Shown piece after piece: positions 27,078-35,220 of a stretch of DNA of 64,000 bases. Below the pieces are notes generated by a model that had not been told where the DNA came from, did no database searches, and saw nothing but the letters and a program-made list of their open reading frames with translations. Location: contig DASTSN010000013.1 of NCBI GenBank assembly GCA_035760665.1, forward strand, positions 1 through 64,000, read 5' to 3'. The position numbers and the translations under genes are program-made. Numbering within the stretch: position 1 is the first letter of the stretch; each line of letters starts with the position of its first letter. This DNA comes from DASTSN01 sp035760665. Its GTDB lineage: Bacteria; Bacteroidota; Bacteroidia; Chitinophagales; Chitinophagaceae.

Positions 27078-27419
27078 ATGTTTGCAAATGATGATTTACA
27101 ACAACGCTGGTGGAACCTGGAAGCAAAACTGGCAGAGCGTTTTGGAAAAAAACCTGACATGGAAGCAATCCTATTCCTGATCGGCATCCAGGAATTTGGG
27201 GAACTGCGCTCAAAATTTACCAAAGAACAAAAGCAGGATCTTATGCATATTGCCGTTTGCAAATTGCTTTCGCAAAGCGGCTATTACGAACTGGAAAAAA
27301 CAGATGAAGATGGCTGGCCGCATTTCCGCCAGTTAAAGCCCATGCCGGTAATGAGCAGTATTGAACAGGAAAATTTTTTAAAAGATCATATCCTGCTTTA
27401 CTTTGGTAATCTCTTTTAA
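27078..27419 (+). CDS. Conserved-looking hypothetical protein, 113 residues
   Basis: I do not recognise this gene. The product is soluble and mainly helical, with W-W-N-L-E-A-K-L-A-E-R-F-G at the N-terminus, G-I-Q-E-F-G-E-L in the middle and a Met/Pro-containing C-terminal segment. There is no signal peptide or membrane helix. Codon use matches the neighbours. It follows the YbjQ-like gene after 47 bases, so the two may be co-transcribed. Confidence 0.75.
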   Translation: MFANDDLQQRWWNLEAKLAERFGKKPDMEAILFLIGIQEFGELRSKFTKEQKQDLMHIAVCKLLSQSGYYELEKTDEDGWPHFRQLKPMPVMSSIEQENFLKDHILLYFGNLF

Positions 27420-27602
27420 TCATAAAGTAAGCTGCAAATTTTCCGGCTTGATTTACGGTTTACAAACAGGGGAGTTTTTTAGGAAAAATTCCCTGAGCCT
27501 GACGGCATTTGGCAAAAAATAACCGCCACAGCTGAAAAAATCTTTTGCGGGCGAAATTTATTACTTGCTTTTATTCATATTTGTGCCTTAAAATGTAATC
27601 AC

Positions 27603-27980
27603 ATGAATTTTCCTGCCAATCTTCGCTATACGAAAGATCATGAATGGATCAAACTTGATGGAAATATTGCTACTGTTGGTATCACAGATTTTGCCCAAAA
27701 AGAGCTGGGTGATATAGTTTATGTAGAAGTGGAAACGATTGGAAAAGAGCTGGAAGCAGGCGCCGTTTTTGGCACCGTGGAAGCTGTAAAAACAGTCTCT
27801 GATCTTTTTTTACCCGTCAGCGGCACCATTACAGAACTGAACCCCGCACTCAACAGCTCGCCGGAACTGGTCAATAACGATCCTTATGGCGAAGGCTGGA
27901 TGATAAAAATGACAGTTAAAAACCCGGCAGATGTAGACGCCCTGCTCGACGCACCTGCCTATGAAGCGATTACCGGCTAA
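27603..27980 (+). CDS. gcvH: Glycine cleavage system H protein
   Basis: GcvH carries the lipoyl arm that shuttles the aminomethyl group between the P, T and L proteins in glycine cleavage. The 125-residue length is normal. The lipoylation site is E-A-V-K in G-T-V-E-A-V-K-T (K63), and the N-terminus Y-T-K-D-H-E-W is a family signature. The other gcv genes are not in the window. A hairpin-like stretch lies in the 183-base upstream spacer but does not match a glycine riboswitch. Confidence 0.97.
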   Translation: MNFPANLRYTKDHEWIKLDGNIATVGITDFAQKELGDIVYVEVETIGKELEAGAVFGTVEAVKTVSDLFLPVSGTITELNPALNSSPELVNNDPYGEGWMIKMTVKNPADVDALLDAPAYEAITG

Positions 27981-28052
27981 ATCCAACTGTACATTGATTT
28001 CGTAAATAAAACCGGATTACAGGACTTTTTTTGCCTGCATCCTAACCAACTA

Positions 28053-28592
28053 TTGACGCCAAAAATCACATATAGTGAACCAGAGCTGGTTGCACTGTTG
28101 CAACAGCATGACCAACAGGCATTTACATACCTGTATGATAACTATTCGGGAGCATTATTTGGTATCATTAGCCAAATTATCACCGATAGCCATACTGCTA
28201 GTGATGTGCTTCAGGAGGTATTTGTGAATATTTGGAAGAAAATTGAAACGTACGATGCTTCAAAAGGCCGTTTATTCACCTGGATGCTGAATATAGCCCG
28301 TAATGCCTCAATTGATAAAGTACGGTCCCGGTCGTATCAAAATGAACAAAAAAACCAGTCTTTCCCGGATAACGTACATGATATACCGGGACAGTCGGTA
28401 AAACCGGCAGTTGATGATTATGGTTTACGGAAAGTCCTGGGAAGGTTGAAACAGGAACAACGTACGCTGATTGAATTATCCTATTTTCAGGGGTATACCC
28501 ACGAAGAAATTGCTAAAATAATGGAGATACCGCTGGGAACGGTGAAAACAAGAATCAGGAGTGCCTTGATTCAATTACGATCAATGATATAA
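28053..28592 (+). CDS. ECF-type RNA polymerase sigma factor (second)
   Basis: The 179-residue protein has region 2 with A-S-D-V-L-Q-E-V-F-V-N-I-W-K-K and F-T-W-M-L-N-I-A-R-N, and region 4 with Q-R-T-L-I-E-L-S-Y-F-Q-G-Y-T-H-E-E-I-A and G-T-V-K-T-R-I-R, the DNA-binding helix. The frame starts with TTG (28053-28055); no ATG is present upstream in frame. An anti-sigma gene follows after 6 bases, so this is an RskA-type regulatory pair. Confidence 0.93.
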   Translation: MTPKITYSEPELVALLQQHDQQAFTYLYDNYSGALFGIISQIITDSHTASDVLQEVFVNIWKKIETYDASKGRLFTWMLNIARNASIDKVRSRSYQNEQKNQSFPDNVHDIPGQSVKPAVDDYGLRKVLGRLKQEQRTLIELSYFQGYTHEEIAKIMEIPLGTVKTRIRSALIQLRSMI

Positions 28593-28598
28593 GTAACT

Positions 28599-29399
28599 GT
28601 GAATATTAAAGAATACATAGCAAGTGGAATTGTGGAAAGCTACGTGCTTGGTCTTGCCTCGGAGGAGGAGCGGGCCGAGTTTGAGGAGCATTGCCGGCAA
28701 TACCCGGAACTGGTAGCCGCCAGAAATGCATTTGAAGAAGCCCTTGAAAAAGAGGCATTGGCTGGTGCATTAACAGCCCCCCCACAGGCGAAAAACGATT
28801 TCCTGCAATTTATACAGGAAACTGGCTTACCCTCCCCGGTAAAAGTCGTTCCCCTGCCAACAAACCCACTAATGCCGAAAGCCGGTACGGGTGTGAAATG
28901 GCTGGCAGCTGCATCGGTAATCCTTTTTATTGTCACCAGTTATTTTGCCTACCGGTTTTACGATCAAAACAAAACATTACAGGATACCAATCAGCAACTG
29001 CAGGCAAAATTGAAATCCACCGACAGTGTGTTGAATAAAATTGCCCAGGAACAACGCCTGATGAGCGACCCCAACGTAACCGTGGTGAATATGACGGGTA
29101 CTGAGAAAGCGCCCCAATCATCAGCCAGTATTTACTGGGATTCCACATCGGCCAATGTGTGGCTGATTGTGAAAAATATGCCCAAACTTCCTTCTGATAA
29201 ACAATACCAGCTCTGGGCACTGATTGACGGAAAACCAAAAGATCTTGGATTATTCGATCCGCCGGCTGAAGGAAAAGTAATGTTGAAAATGAATAATACA
29301 CAGCGGGCAGATGCATTTGCCATTACAATCGAAAACCGCGGCAATACAGGTGGCCCCACCCTGGAGCAATTACAGACTATTGGTAAAACAAGATTGTAA
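28599..29399 (+). CDS. RskA-type membrane anti-sigma factor
   Basis: The 266-residue protein has an N-terminal cytoplasmic domain (about 1-95) with the helical Y-V-L-G-L-A-S-E-E-E-R-A-E-F-E motif of RskA-type anti-sigma factors, one membrane helix (about 100-118), a coiled-coil neck (about 120-150) and a periplasmic C-terminal domain with W-A-L-I-D-G-K-P-K-D-L-G and T-I-E-N-R-G-N-T-G-G-P-T. It would hold the neighbouring sigma factor until a periplasmic signal triggers its release. The frame starts with GTG (28599-28601), 6 bases after the sigma stop. Confidence 0.9.
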   Translation: MNIKEYIASGIVESYVLGLASEEERAEFEEHCRQYPELVAARNAFEEALEKEALAGALTAPPQAKNDFLQFIQETGLPSPVKVVPLPTNPLMPKAGTGVKWLAAASVILFIVTSYFAYRFYDQNKTLQDTNQQLQAKLKSTDSVLNKIAQEQRLMSDPNVTVVNMTGTEKAPQSSASIYWDSTSANVWLIVKNMPKLPSDKQYQLWALIDGKPKDLGLFDPPAEGKVMLKMNNTQRADAFAITIENRGNTGGPTLEQLQTIGKTRL

Positions 29400-29456
29400 A
29401 ATACCGGCAATCCAATCGTTTATTTTTTTCGTAAATGCTAATCAAAACTGCTATAG

Positions 29457-29512
29457 TAGTTTTGGTTCTATAGTTGGTTAACAAAGGGCTTCCATTCCGG
29501 AAGCCCTTTTTG
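29457..29512 (+). ncRNA. Candidate mini-transcript or terminator element: -7 motif followed by hairpin
   Basis: An exact TAnnTTTG element (TAGTTTTG, 29457-29464) is followed by about 18 bases and an 11-bp hairpin with T-tail. The predicted RNA would be about 40 bases. The hairpin alone could serve as terminator of the anti-sigma gene. Confidence 0.3.
29483..29512 (+). terminator. Intrinsic terminator after the sigma/anti-sigma pair
   Basis: AAAGGGCTTCC (29483-29493) pairs with GGAAGCCCTTT (29499-29509) with a 5-base loop, then T. Strong hairpin of plus polarity. Confidence 0.88.
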
Positions 29513-29577
29513 TTGAAATGCTTCCAGAAAAAATTCCGGGCTAAAAAAGTTCATACTATACTTGCAAAAAAAACGGC

Positions 29578-29961
29578 TTGAGAAAACTTAAACCCTCCTT
29601 CATTCCCGGTATACTTTGGTTTATAATTTCCACTGTTTTACTTACTCTGCCGGGTTCTGCATTGCCGAATGCCAGCTGGCTCAATGCCATTCATTTTGAT
29701 AAATTCGTTCACGTGGGCATGTTTTGCCTGCTGGTGCTTACATGGTGCTTTGCCATGCTGAAAAGAATAAATGACCCTGGTCATTTAAAAAAAGCTTTTA
29801 CCTGGATATTGATTATCTGGATCTTGTATGGTGCGGGGATGGAATTCGTTCAGCTGTATTTTGTTTCCAACAGAACCTTCGACCTTACTGATATTGCGGC
29901 AGATGCAGTTGGCGGTGCAGCCGGCTGGCTCTATAGCTTAAGGCTTTTTATAAAAAAATAG
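29578..29961 (+). CDS. VanZ-family membrane protein
   Basis: The 127-residue protein has about four hydrophobic segments and the VanZ-like pattern F-D-K-F-V-H-V-G-M-F (about 40-49), with a later conserved acidic D-I-A-A-D-A-V-G-G segment. The family is named after a teicoplanin-resistance gene, but most members have no known function. The frame starts with TTG (29578-29580) after a TATACTTG, close to a -7 element. Its stop codon overlaps a GC-rich hairpin. Confidence 0.82.
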   Translation: MRKLKPSFIPGILWFIISTVLLTLPGSALPNASWLNAIHFDKFVHVGMFCLLVLTWCFAMLKRINDPGHLKKAFTWILIIWILYGAGMEFVQLYFVSNRTFDLTDIAADAVGGAAGWLYSLRLFIKK

Positions 29962-30058
29962 ACCCCTGTAGAAACAGGGGTCGCAACCAAAACTAACTGC
30001 TTATGAGAAAATTGACTGCTTTGTGTAAGTAAGAACTTTATTGTATAACGCAAATTTA
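29950..30058 (-). ncRNA. Candidate small RNA of about 95 bases with its own promoter and terminator
   Basis: On the minus strand a TAnnTTTG element (TAAATTTG, 30058-30051) is followed about 70 bases later by a perfect 8-bp hairpin (GACCCCTG with CAGGGGTC, 29982-29961) and T7 (29958-29952). The predicted RNA runs from about 30046 to 29950. The T-run lies only on the minus-strand side, so the polarity is minus. A second exact -7 motif (TAGTTTTG, 29995-29988) lies directly upstream of the hairpin. The 3' end overlaps the end of vanZ in antisense. No open frame of note lies on the minus strand here. Confidence 0.45.
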
Positions 30059-30362
30059 CTGCCAATAGTATGAATGATGCTGTTAACGAAATTCTAAAGG
30101 CTTTTTCTTTAACGATTCTATAATCAAAAGAACTATCCGCATCACTAGTAACGACACATCAATCGTATTACGAATAATGTGCCAAACCACTTATCCCGGC
30201 AGGTCAAAACTCGTAAAATCGGCCAGCAGCTTGTTTTTTACTGACAATCAGGTGACAAAGCGCCACGAAAAAAGCCCGGTATAACCGGGCTGATGAACTA
30301 ATTCATTTGCCTTATTTCCAGGAAGAGATCAATCTGAAATCGGGCTTGCTAAGTATTTACAT
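29962..30362 (+). other. Intergenic region between vanZ and a convergent gene
   Basis: No protein gene is seen in these 401 bases. It holds the candidate small RNA (29950-30058), a 9-codon plus-strand frame (ATG at 30004) that is probably chance, and the terminator of the downstream minus-strand gene at 30267-30291. The part from about 30060 to 30260 shows nothing clear. Confidence 0.6.
30267..30291 (-). terminator. Intrinsic terminator of the DUF937-like gene
   Basis: AGCCCGGT (30273-30280) pairs with ACCGGGCT (30284-30291) around a 3-base loop, followed on the minus strand by T6 (30273-30268). Confidence 0.88.
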
Positions 30363-30917
30363 TTAGTTAAATAGACCTTTTAGCTTATCCATCAGTCCGC
30401 CGGCTTTACCGTTGAATACTGCCATCAAATCCTGTAAATCTGTATCTCCGTCTCCGTCTAAATCTAATGCCCCGCCTTTCACTTTATTTAATAATCCCTG
30501 CATATCCATTCCCGCTGTGTGGCCACCGCTCAGGCTGTTAAAAATTCCCTGGATGTCAAAGCTTTTATCAGCCGGGTCGTTTGTTTTGGTAACCAAATCA
30601 TTCATCACATTATGTACCACCTGGTTTGCAATACTGCCTGCCGATTGCTGATCCAGCCCAAATTTATTCATAAGCGATTGTATAAAGCCACCAGAAATAC
30701 CTTGTGTAACACTACTATTTTGTATATCTGTATTGCCACCAAATAATTTCAGCACATCTTTCAAACCTCCCTGGGACAACAAGCCCTGCAGACCACCTGT
30801 AATTGAACTGGAAGCTTCGCTAATTGCCTCGTCGTTTCGCTCATTAGGAATGGCGGGGTTATTTACGATAGCATTGCCAGCATGTTGTTTTACAAGTTCC
30901 AATAAATTCTCAAGCAT
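30363..30917 (-). CDS. DUF937-like helical protein with a Ca2+-type loop
   Basis: The 184-residue protein starts at the ATG at 30917; upstream in-frame codons are not similar in character. It is rich in Gly, Gln, Ser and Asn, with G-G-L-Q-G-L-L-S-Q-G-G and G-L-D-Q-Q-S-A-G-S-I-A as in DUF937/YidB-like small proteins. Near the C-terminus lies D-L-D-G-D-G-D-T-D-L-Q-D (152-163), which matches an EF-hand/dockerin-like calcium loop. It has no signal peptide or membrane helix. Function unknown; the DUF937 assignment is by resemblance and not certain. Confidence 0.7.
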   Translation of the reverse strand: MLENLLELVKQHAGNAIVNNPAIPNERNDEAISEASSSITGGLQGLLSQGGLKDVLKLFGGNTDIQNSSVTQGISGGFIQSLMNKFGLDQQSAGSIANQVVHNVMNDLVTKTNDPADKSFDIQGIFNSLSGGHTAGMDMQGLLNKVKGGALDLDGDGDTDLQDLMAVFNGKAGGLMDKLKGLFN

Positions 30918-31017
30918 AAAATATGTTTTAGATTTATTAAGGTACATTATAAAGGGCAATCAATAAAATCGGATATTTATCATTGCCGACAACTGTTTTA
31001 ATAGTTATAATCGTAAA

Positions 31018-31845
31018 ATGATCATTGTAATTCAATGCAGGGACCGGGTGGGTCTTGTAGCGTCCATCAGCAGCATAATTGCCCAATCGGGTTTAAATAT
31101 TATTTCCATGCGGGAGCATGTGGAGTTAGAAGCTAACCGCTTTTTCTCACGTTTTGATGTGGACGGACAAACCGATAACCTGGCGCTTGAACATCAGCTT
31201 AGAAAAGCACTACCCGAAGATGCTGCAATCCACATAAACCCCTTGCCCGAAAAAAAGATTGTAGTACTGGTAACAAAAGAATATCACTGCCTGGGTGATC
31301 TGTTACTGCGCAACCATTTTAAAACACTGTGCGCTTCGCTGCAATGTGTAGTTGGTAACCACAGACATTTAGAAGACCTCTGCAGCCGCTTTGGAATTCC
31401 TTTTTTATATATAACTCATGAAGGCTGCAGCAAAGAAGATTTTGAACAGGCCATTCTTACTACGCTGAACCGATACCAGCCGGATTATCTTGTGCTGGCA
31501 AAATTTATGCGCATTCTTTCGCCGGCTTTTGTGCAGCATTTTGAAAACAGGATTATCAATATTCATCATTCATTTTTGCCGGCATTTGCCGGGGCGCAGC
31601 CCTACAGACAAGCTTATGAACGTGGCGTAAAACTAATTGGTGCCACTTCGCATTTTGTTACCAATGATCTCGACGAGGGTCCGATCATTGCCCAGCAAAT
31701 CATTCCCGTTACGCACAGCCATACGGCAGCAGATATGATCAGCGCAGGAAAAGAAATTGAAACGGCTGTGCTGGCAAGGGCATTACAACTGGTTTTTGAA
31801 GACAGGGTATTGGTTCATCAAAACAAAACGATTGTGTTTGAATAA
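31018..31845 (+). CDS. purU: Formyltetrahydrofolate deformylase
   Basis: PurU hydrolyses 10-formyltetrahydrofolate to formate and tetrahydrofolate, balancing one-carbon pools. The 275-residue protein has an N-terminal ACT domain (about 1-80, beginning I-V-I-Q-C-R-D-R-V-G-L-V-A) and a C-terminal formyltransferase-type domain with N-I-H-H-S-F-L-P-A-F-A-G-A and the catalytic D in L-D-E-G-P-I-I. It is convergent with prfA, with 19 bases between stops. Confidence 0.95.
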   Translation: MIIVIQCRDRVGLVASISSIIAQSGLNIISMREHVELEANRFFSRFDVDGQTDNLALEHQLRKALPEDAAIHINPLPEKKIVVLVTKEYHCLGDLLLRNHFKTLCASLQCVVGNHRHLEDLCSRFGIPFLYITHEGCSKEDFEQAILTTLNRYQPDYLVLAKFMRILSPAFVQHFENRIINIHHSFLPAFAGAQPYRQAYERGVKLIGATSHFVTNDLDEGPIIAQQIIPVTHSHTAADMISAGKEIETAVLARALQLVFEDRVLVHQNKTIVFE

Positions 31846-31864
31846 AGCGTTGGTCGGCGGTATA

Positions 31865-32929
31865 TTAGTTTTGCCTGGCCATCTTTTCAGCATTTTCGGC
31901 AAATTGCAGGGCGTCAATTAATTCCTGAATATTGCCATTCAGTACTTCATCAAGGTTGTAGAGCGTCATCCCGATCCGGTGATCGGTAATGCGGCCCTGC
32001 GGAAAGTTATAAGTCCTGATTTTTGCGCTGCGGTCACCGCTACTAACCAGACTTTTTCGGTGGCGGGCAATTTCCTCTTCCTGTTTTCGTACCTGTTCCT
32101 CATACAATTTCGTGCGCAGCATCTGCATGGCTTTTTCCCGGTTACCCAGCTGGGTTCGTTCTGTCTGGCAAATCACGACCGTACCGGTGGGGATGTGTGT
32201 AAGCATCACTTTGGTCTCAACCTTATTGACGTTCTGGCCACCGGCTCCGCCACTGCGGGCTGTTTCCATTTTTACATCGCTTTCTTTTAATTCAAAATCC
32301 ACTTCTTCAGCTTCCGGCATAACAGCCACCGTTGCTGCAGAAGTGTGCACCCGCCCGCTGGCCTCTGTAGCAGGCACCCGCTGCACACGGTGTACACCGC
32401 TTTCAAATTTCAGGGTGCCGTACACATCTTCGCCCGTTACTTCAAGTTGTACTTCTTTGTAACCGCCCACGGTTCCCTCACTCTCGCTGAGGATGGCGGT
32501 TTTCCAACCTTTTTTCTCGCAATACCTGATATACATTTTCAGTAAATCGCCGGCAAAAAGACTGGCTTCATCGCCCCCGGTGCCGGCTCGGATTTCTATG
32601 ATGGCATTTTTTTCATCCTGCGGATCTTTGGGAATCAACAGCTGGCGGATGCGAGCCTCAAGTTGCTCTTTTTTTTCTTCCAAAGCCGGCAGTTCAACCT
32701 TCGCCAGATCCCGCAACTCATCATCCTCGCCATTCATTGTTTCTTTGTAAAAAGCCTCGTCATCCAGTAGCTTACGATACTCCTGGTAAGCCTGCACAAT
32801 TTTTTCCAGGCTACGGTACTCTTTACTGGTAGCGGCAAATTTTTTATTATCATTTACAATTTCCGGGTTGGTTAATGCAACGCCCAACTGATCAAACCTT
32901 GCCTTGATTGCTTCTAATTTATCCAGCAT
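31865..32929 (-). CDS. prfA: Peptide chain release factor 1
   Basis: RF1 reads UAA and UAG stop codons and triggers peptide release. The 354-residue protein has the P-A-T tripeptide anticodon (in R-V-P-A-T-E-A-S-G-R) and the G-G-Q motif in S-G-G-A-G-G-Q-N-V-N-K. The P-A-T triplet marks RF1 rather than RF2 (S-P-F). The N-terminal helical domain runs to about residue 100. It has an upstream TAnnTTTG element. Confidence 0.98.
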   Translation of the reverse strand: MLDKLEAIKARFDQLGVALTNPEIVNDNKKFAATSKEYRSLEKIVQAYQEYRKLLDDEAFYKETMNGEDDELRDLAKVELPALEEKKEQLEARIRQLLIPKDPQDEKNAIIEIRAGTGGDEASLFAGDLLKMYIRYCEKKGWKTAILSESEGTVGGYKEVQLEVTGEDVYGTLKFESGVHRVQRVPATEASGRVHTSAATVAVMPEAEEVDFELKESDVKMETARSGGAGGQNVNKVETKVMLTHIPTGTVVICQTERTQLGNREKAMQMLRTKLYEEQVRKQEEEIARHRKSLVSSGDRSAKIRTYNFPQGRITDHRIGMTLYNLDEVLNGNIQELIDALQFAENAEKMARQN

Positions 32930-32948
32930 ATTTCGTTTCTCCGGGCGG

Positions 32949-32956
32949 CAAAATTA
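32949..32956 (-). promoter_or_regulatory. -7 promoter element of prfA
   Basis: On the minus strand TAATTTTG matches TAnnTTTG, 19 bases before the prfA ATG, and is followed by CCGCC as in gatB. Confidence 0.65.
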
Positions 32957-32973
32957 ATGATTTGGAAGTTGGT

Positions 32974-32994
32974 ATTTGAAATTTGAAATTTGAC
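32974..32994 (+). repeat. Three tandem 7-bp repeats in front of the amidohydrolase gene
   Basis: ATTTGAA occurs twice in tandem and a third time as ATTTGAC, ending 3 bases before the ATG at 32998. Such a short tandem repeat in a leader could slip and change spacing. Confidence 0.7.
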
Positions 32995-32997
32995 CAC

Positions 32998-34176
32998 ATG
33001 ATCTATCGGAAATTCAGGGCAGACCGGCTGTTTGACGGATATAACCTCCGGGATGACGACGCCGTGTTAATTACTGCTGAGGACGGGAAAATTGAAGCCA
33101 TTGTGCCGGTTGAGGAAGCCGGCGATAATATTGAGCAGCTGCAGGGGATTCTTTCACCCGGGCTGGTTAATTGCCATTGCCACCTGGAGCTAAGCCATCT
33201 CAGAAACGTGATACCTCCCCATACGGGGCTAATTGATTTTCTTTGCTCCGTTGTTACGAAAAGAGAATTTGATCCCAACATCATTCAAGAGGAAATTAAT
33301 TGTGCCGAAAAAGAAATGTATGACAACGGGATCGTTGCTGTAGGCGACATAGGCAATACAGCCGATACAGCTACAGCGAAGTCCGTAAGCCATATTTATT
33401 GGCAAAATTTTGTGGAGGTTCTCGGTTTCACTGATGAGAAAGCCGTAAGCAACCTACAGCATTACCAGTCCGTTGCAGATACTTTGGATAAACTGCTGCA
33501 AAGTTCACCGGTTCCACACCGCACCAGCCTGGTGCCACATGCACCGTACAGCATCAGCCCTAAAACATTCCAGCTGATTAATGCAGCAACGGCAGGTCAA
33601 ATCATTTCAATCCACAACCAGGAGCACCCGGCGGAAGATGAGCTATACAAAACCGGCGGCGGCGATTACCTGCGACTGTTTCGCATTTTTGGTATTCATC
33701 AATCACCCTTTCCTGTCAGCGGTAAAAGCAGCATTCGCTCTGTTTTGCCGTACTTTACTAACGGACAAACCATTTTGCTGGTGCATAACACCTACATGCC
33801 GGAAGAAGATATTCAATTTGCCAATGCATATGCCACCGAAAACAACCTACAATTAGTTTATTGCTTTTGTCCAAACGCCAACAGCTATATTGAAAATCGT
33901 TTGCCGGATATTGAGCTGTTTGTAAAAAACAACTGTACCATTGTTTTGGGTACCGATAGCTACAGCAGCAACTGGCAACTCAGCATTGCGAAAGAAATGC
34001 AAACCATTAAAACCCACATCCCGCAAACAGCCCTGTCTACTTTACTGAAATGGGCTACGAGTGAAGGTGCTAAAGTTTTGCAATGGGATGACCAGTTGGG
34101 GAGTTTTGAGAAAGGTAAAAAGCCCGGCGTAGTGCTGATCCGGGAAGATTTGTCCGCCTCCCGGCGTTTAATTTAA
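32998..34176 (+). CDS. Metal-dependent amidohydrolase (aminofutalosine/nucleoside deaminase-like)
   Basis: The 392-residue protein (ATG at 32998) has the amidohydrolase-fold metal motifs: C-H-C-H-L-E-L-S-H (H-x-H near residue 55), I-H-N-Q-E-H, a later V-H-N-T-Y and G-T-D-S-Y-S-S-N with the metal-binding Asp. The pattern fits the cytosine deaminase/chlorohydrolase branch, whose members deaminate purine-like or similar substrates. Aminodeoxyfutalosine deaminase is one possible role but cannot be decided. Its last 9 bases overlap the end of the convergent recO gene. Confidence 0.85.
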   Translation: MIYRKFRADRLFDGYNLRDDDAVLITAEDGKIEAIVPVEEAGDNIEQLQGILSPGLVNCHCHLELSHLRNVIPPHTGLIDFLCSVVTKREFDPNIIQEEINCAEKEMYDNGIVAVGDIGNTADTATAKSVSHIYWQNFVEVLGFTDEKAVSNLQHYQSVADTLDKLLQSSPVPHRTSLVPHAPYSISPKTFQLINAATAGQIISIHNQEHPAEDELYKTGGGDYLRLFRIFGIHQSPFPVSGKSSIRSVLPYFTNGQTILLVHNTYMPEEDIQFANAYATENNLQLVYCFCPNANSYIENRLPDIELFVKNNCTIVLGTDSYSSNWQLSIAKEMQTIKTHIPQTALSTLLKWATSEGAKVLQWDDQLGSFEKGKKPGVVLIREDLSASRRLI

Positions 34177-34914
34177 AATGGCGGAAAGTACGGGCCATGT
34201 TTTTAATGTACCAAAATCCTGCAGGTGCAATGCGTAATATGTTTCATAAGCCTGTAATAATTGCCGTCTGTTCGTATGATTCAGCTTTATTTCGGTAAGC
34301 TCGACAGGTTGCATAACCTTTAATATCTCTGCAGTAACAGCCGCCAGTTTTTCTTCCAAAAAATGTGGATGATGTGGCCGCTCCGGCAAAAAATGCCCCT
34401 CCTGCAAATCCAGGAATGGAGTACGACTGCTATAGCCATCGCTGATTTTGAAACCAAAAAAGCCGGCTAAATGCAAGGCAAAAAACATGGGAAAATTAGC
34501 CGTAATATTACCGGCACTGCTATCCAGCTGCAAAAGCGCATCCTCCGTAAACTGAAACAAGTCCGGATTGCTTTCCGGCTGCTTCAGGCACTTGGTGAGC
34601 AGTTCGATCAGAAACATGGCCACTGCGTTTTTTGTCACGTCCGAGAAAATATGCTGGTACAAGTATGCCCACCTGAATTCTTTTATCCGCTGCAGATTTT
34701 TCAGGTCGTTATGGTACACAACTAAATCCAGTATGGCGGCCGGTTGAAAAAGATTAGCTTTTCCGCTGCCCTTTTTGGTAGATGTTCGAACACCATTGAT
34801 TAAATATGACTGCAGGCCAAATAATTCGGTAAAGATGGTGACAATGAGGCTGGTTTCGCCATATTTCACCGATCGCAAAACAATCCCTTTCGTTTTATGA
34901 AGTTTATCCGGCAC
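34168..34914 (-). CDS. recO: DNA repair protein RecO
   Basis: RecO with RecR loads RecA onto SSB-coated DNA. The 248-residue protein begins with an OB-fold region (T-K-G-I-V-L-R-S-V-K-Y-G-E-T-S-L-I-V-T-I-F-T) typical of RecO and has a helical middle. The start codon is GTG (34912-34914). The cysteine zinc cluster present in many RecO proteins is not evident, as in other Bacteroidota members. The 3' end overlaps the amidohydrolase gene by 9 bases. Confidence 0.92.
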   Translation of the reverse strand: MPDKLHKTKGIVLRSVKYGETSLIVTIFTELFGLQSYLINGVRTSTKKGSGKANLFQPAAILDLVVYHNDLKNLQRIKEFRWAYLYQHIFSDVTKNAVAMFLIELLTKCLKQPESNPDLFQFTEDALLQLDSSAGNITANFPMFFALHLAGFFGFKISDGYSSRTPFLDLQEGHFLPERPHHPHFLEEKLAAVTAEILKVMQPVELTEIKLNHTNRRQLLQAYETYYALHLQDFGTLKTWPVLSAILN

Positions 34915-35220
34915 TTTACAGCATGCTTGTACTTTGTTATAAAGATTGCTTTCGCAATACGATTGTCATTATTTATTATTAAACATCTTATTATCCAGCA
35001 CAAAAAATTGCGAGTGCCAAATAAAAACCTTGCACAATTGAGTTTGGATTCGTTTATCCGCTTAATGCTATTTCAATCTCAACTGGATAGATCAAAAGTA
35101 TATAAAAGGGAAATAAAACTGTCCGTTTGGTAAAAAGCAAAAGCGTTGCTGCCGTATTTCAAAATAAATATGCTAAACCGTTATTGAAGATGTAATCTTC
35201 AATAATAATTAGCTTTAGCC
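34915..35220 (-). other. AT-rich intergenic region between recO and a lipoprotein gene
   Basis: No convincing gene in these 306 bases. A 78-codon plus-strand frame (34897-35133) overlaps the start of recO antisense and has no family feature. The sequence is AT-rich, with no strong hairpin or tandem repeat noted. Confidence 0.5.

Noticed and set aside
27420..27602. Glycine riboswitch upstream of gcvH
   Set aside because: A hairpin-like stretch exists, but the conserved glycine aptamer core is not recognisable.
30004..30033. Nine-codon plus-strand frame after vanZ
   Set aside because: Too short to judge, and it lies antisense to the better-supported minus-strand RNA candidate.
34897..35133. 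78-codon plus-strand frame after recO
   Set aside because: It overlaps the recO start in antisense, has no family feature, and its composition is that of AT-rich spacer.
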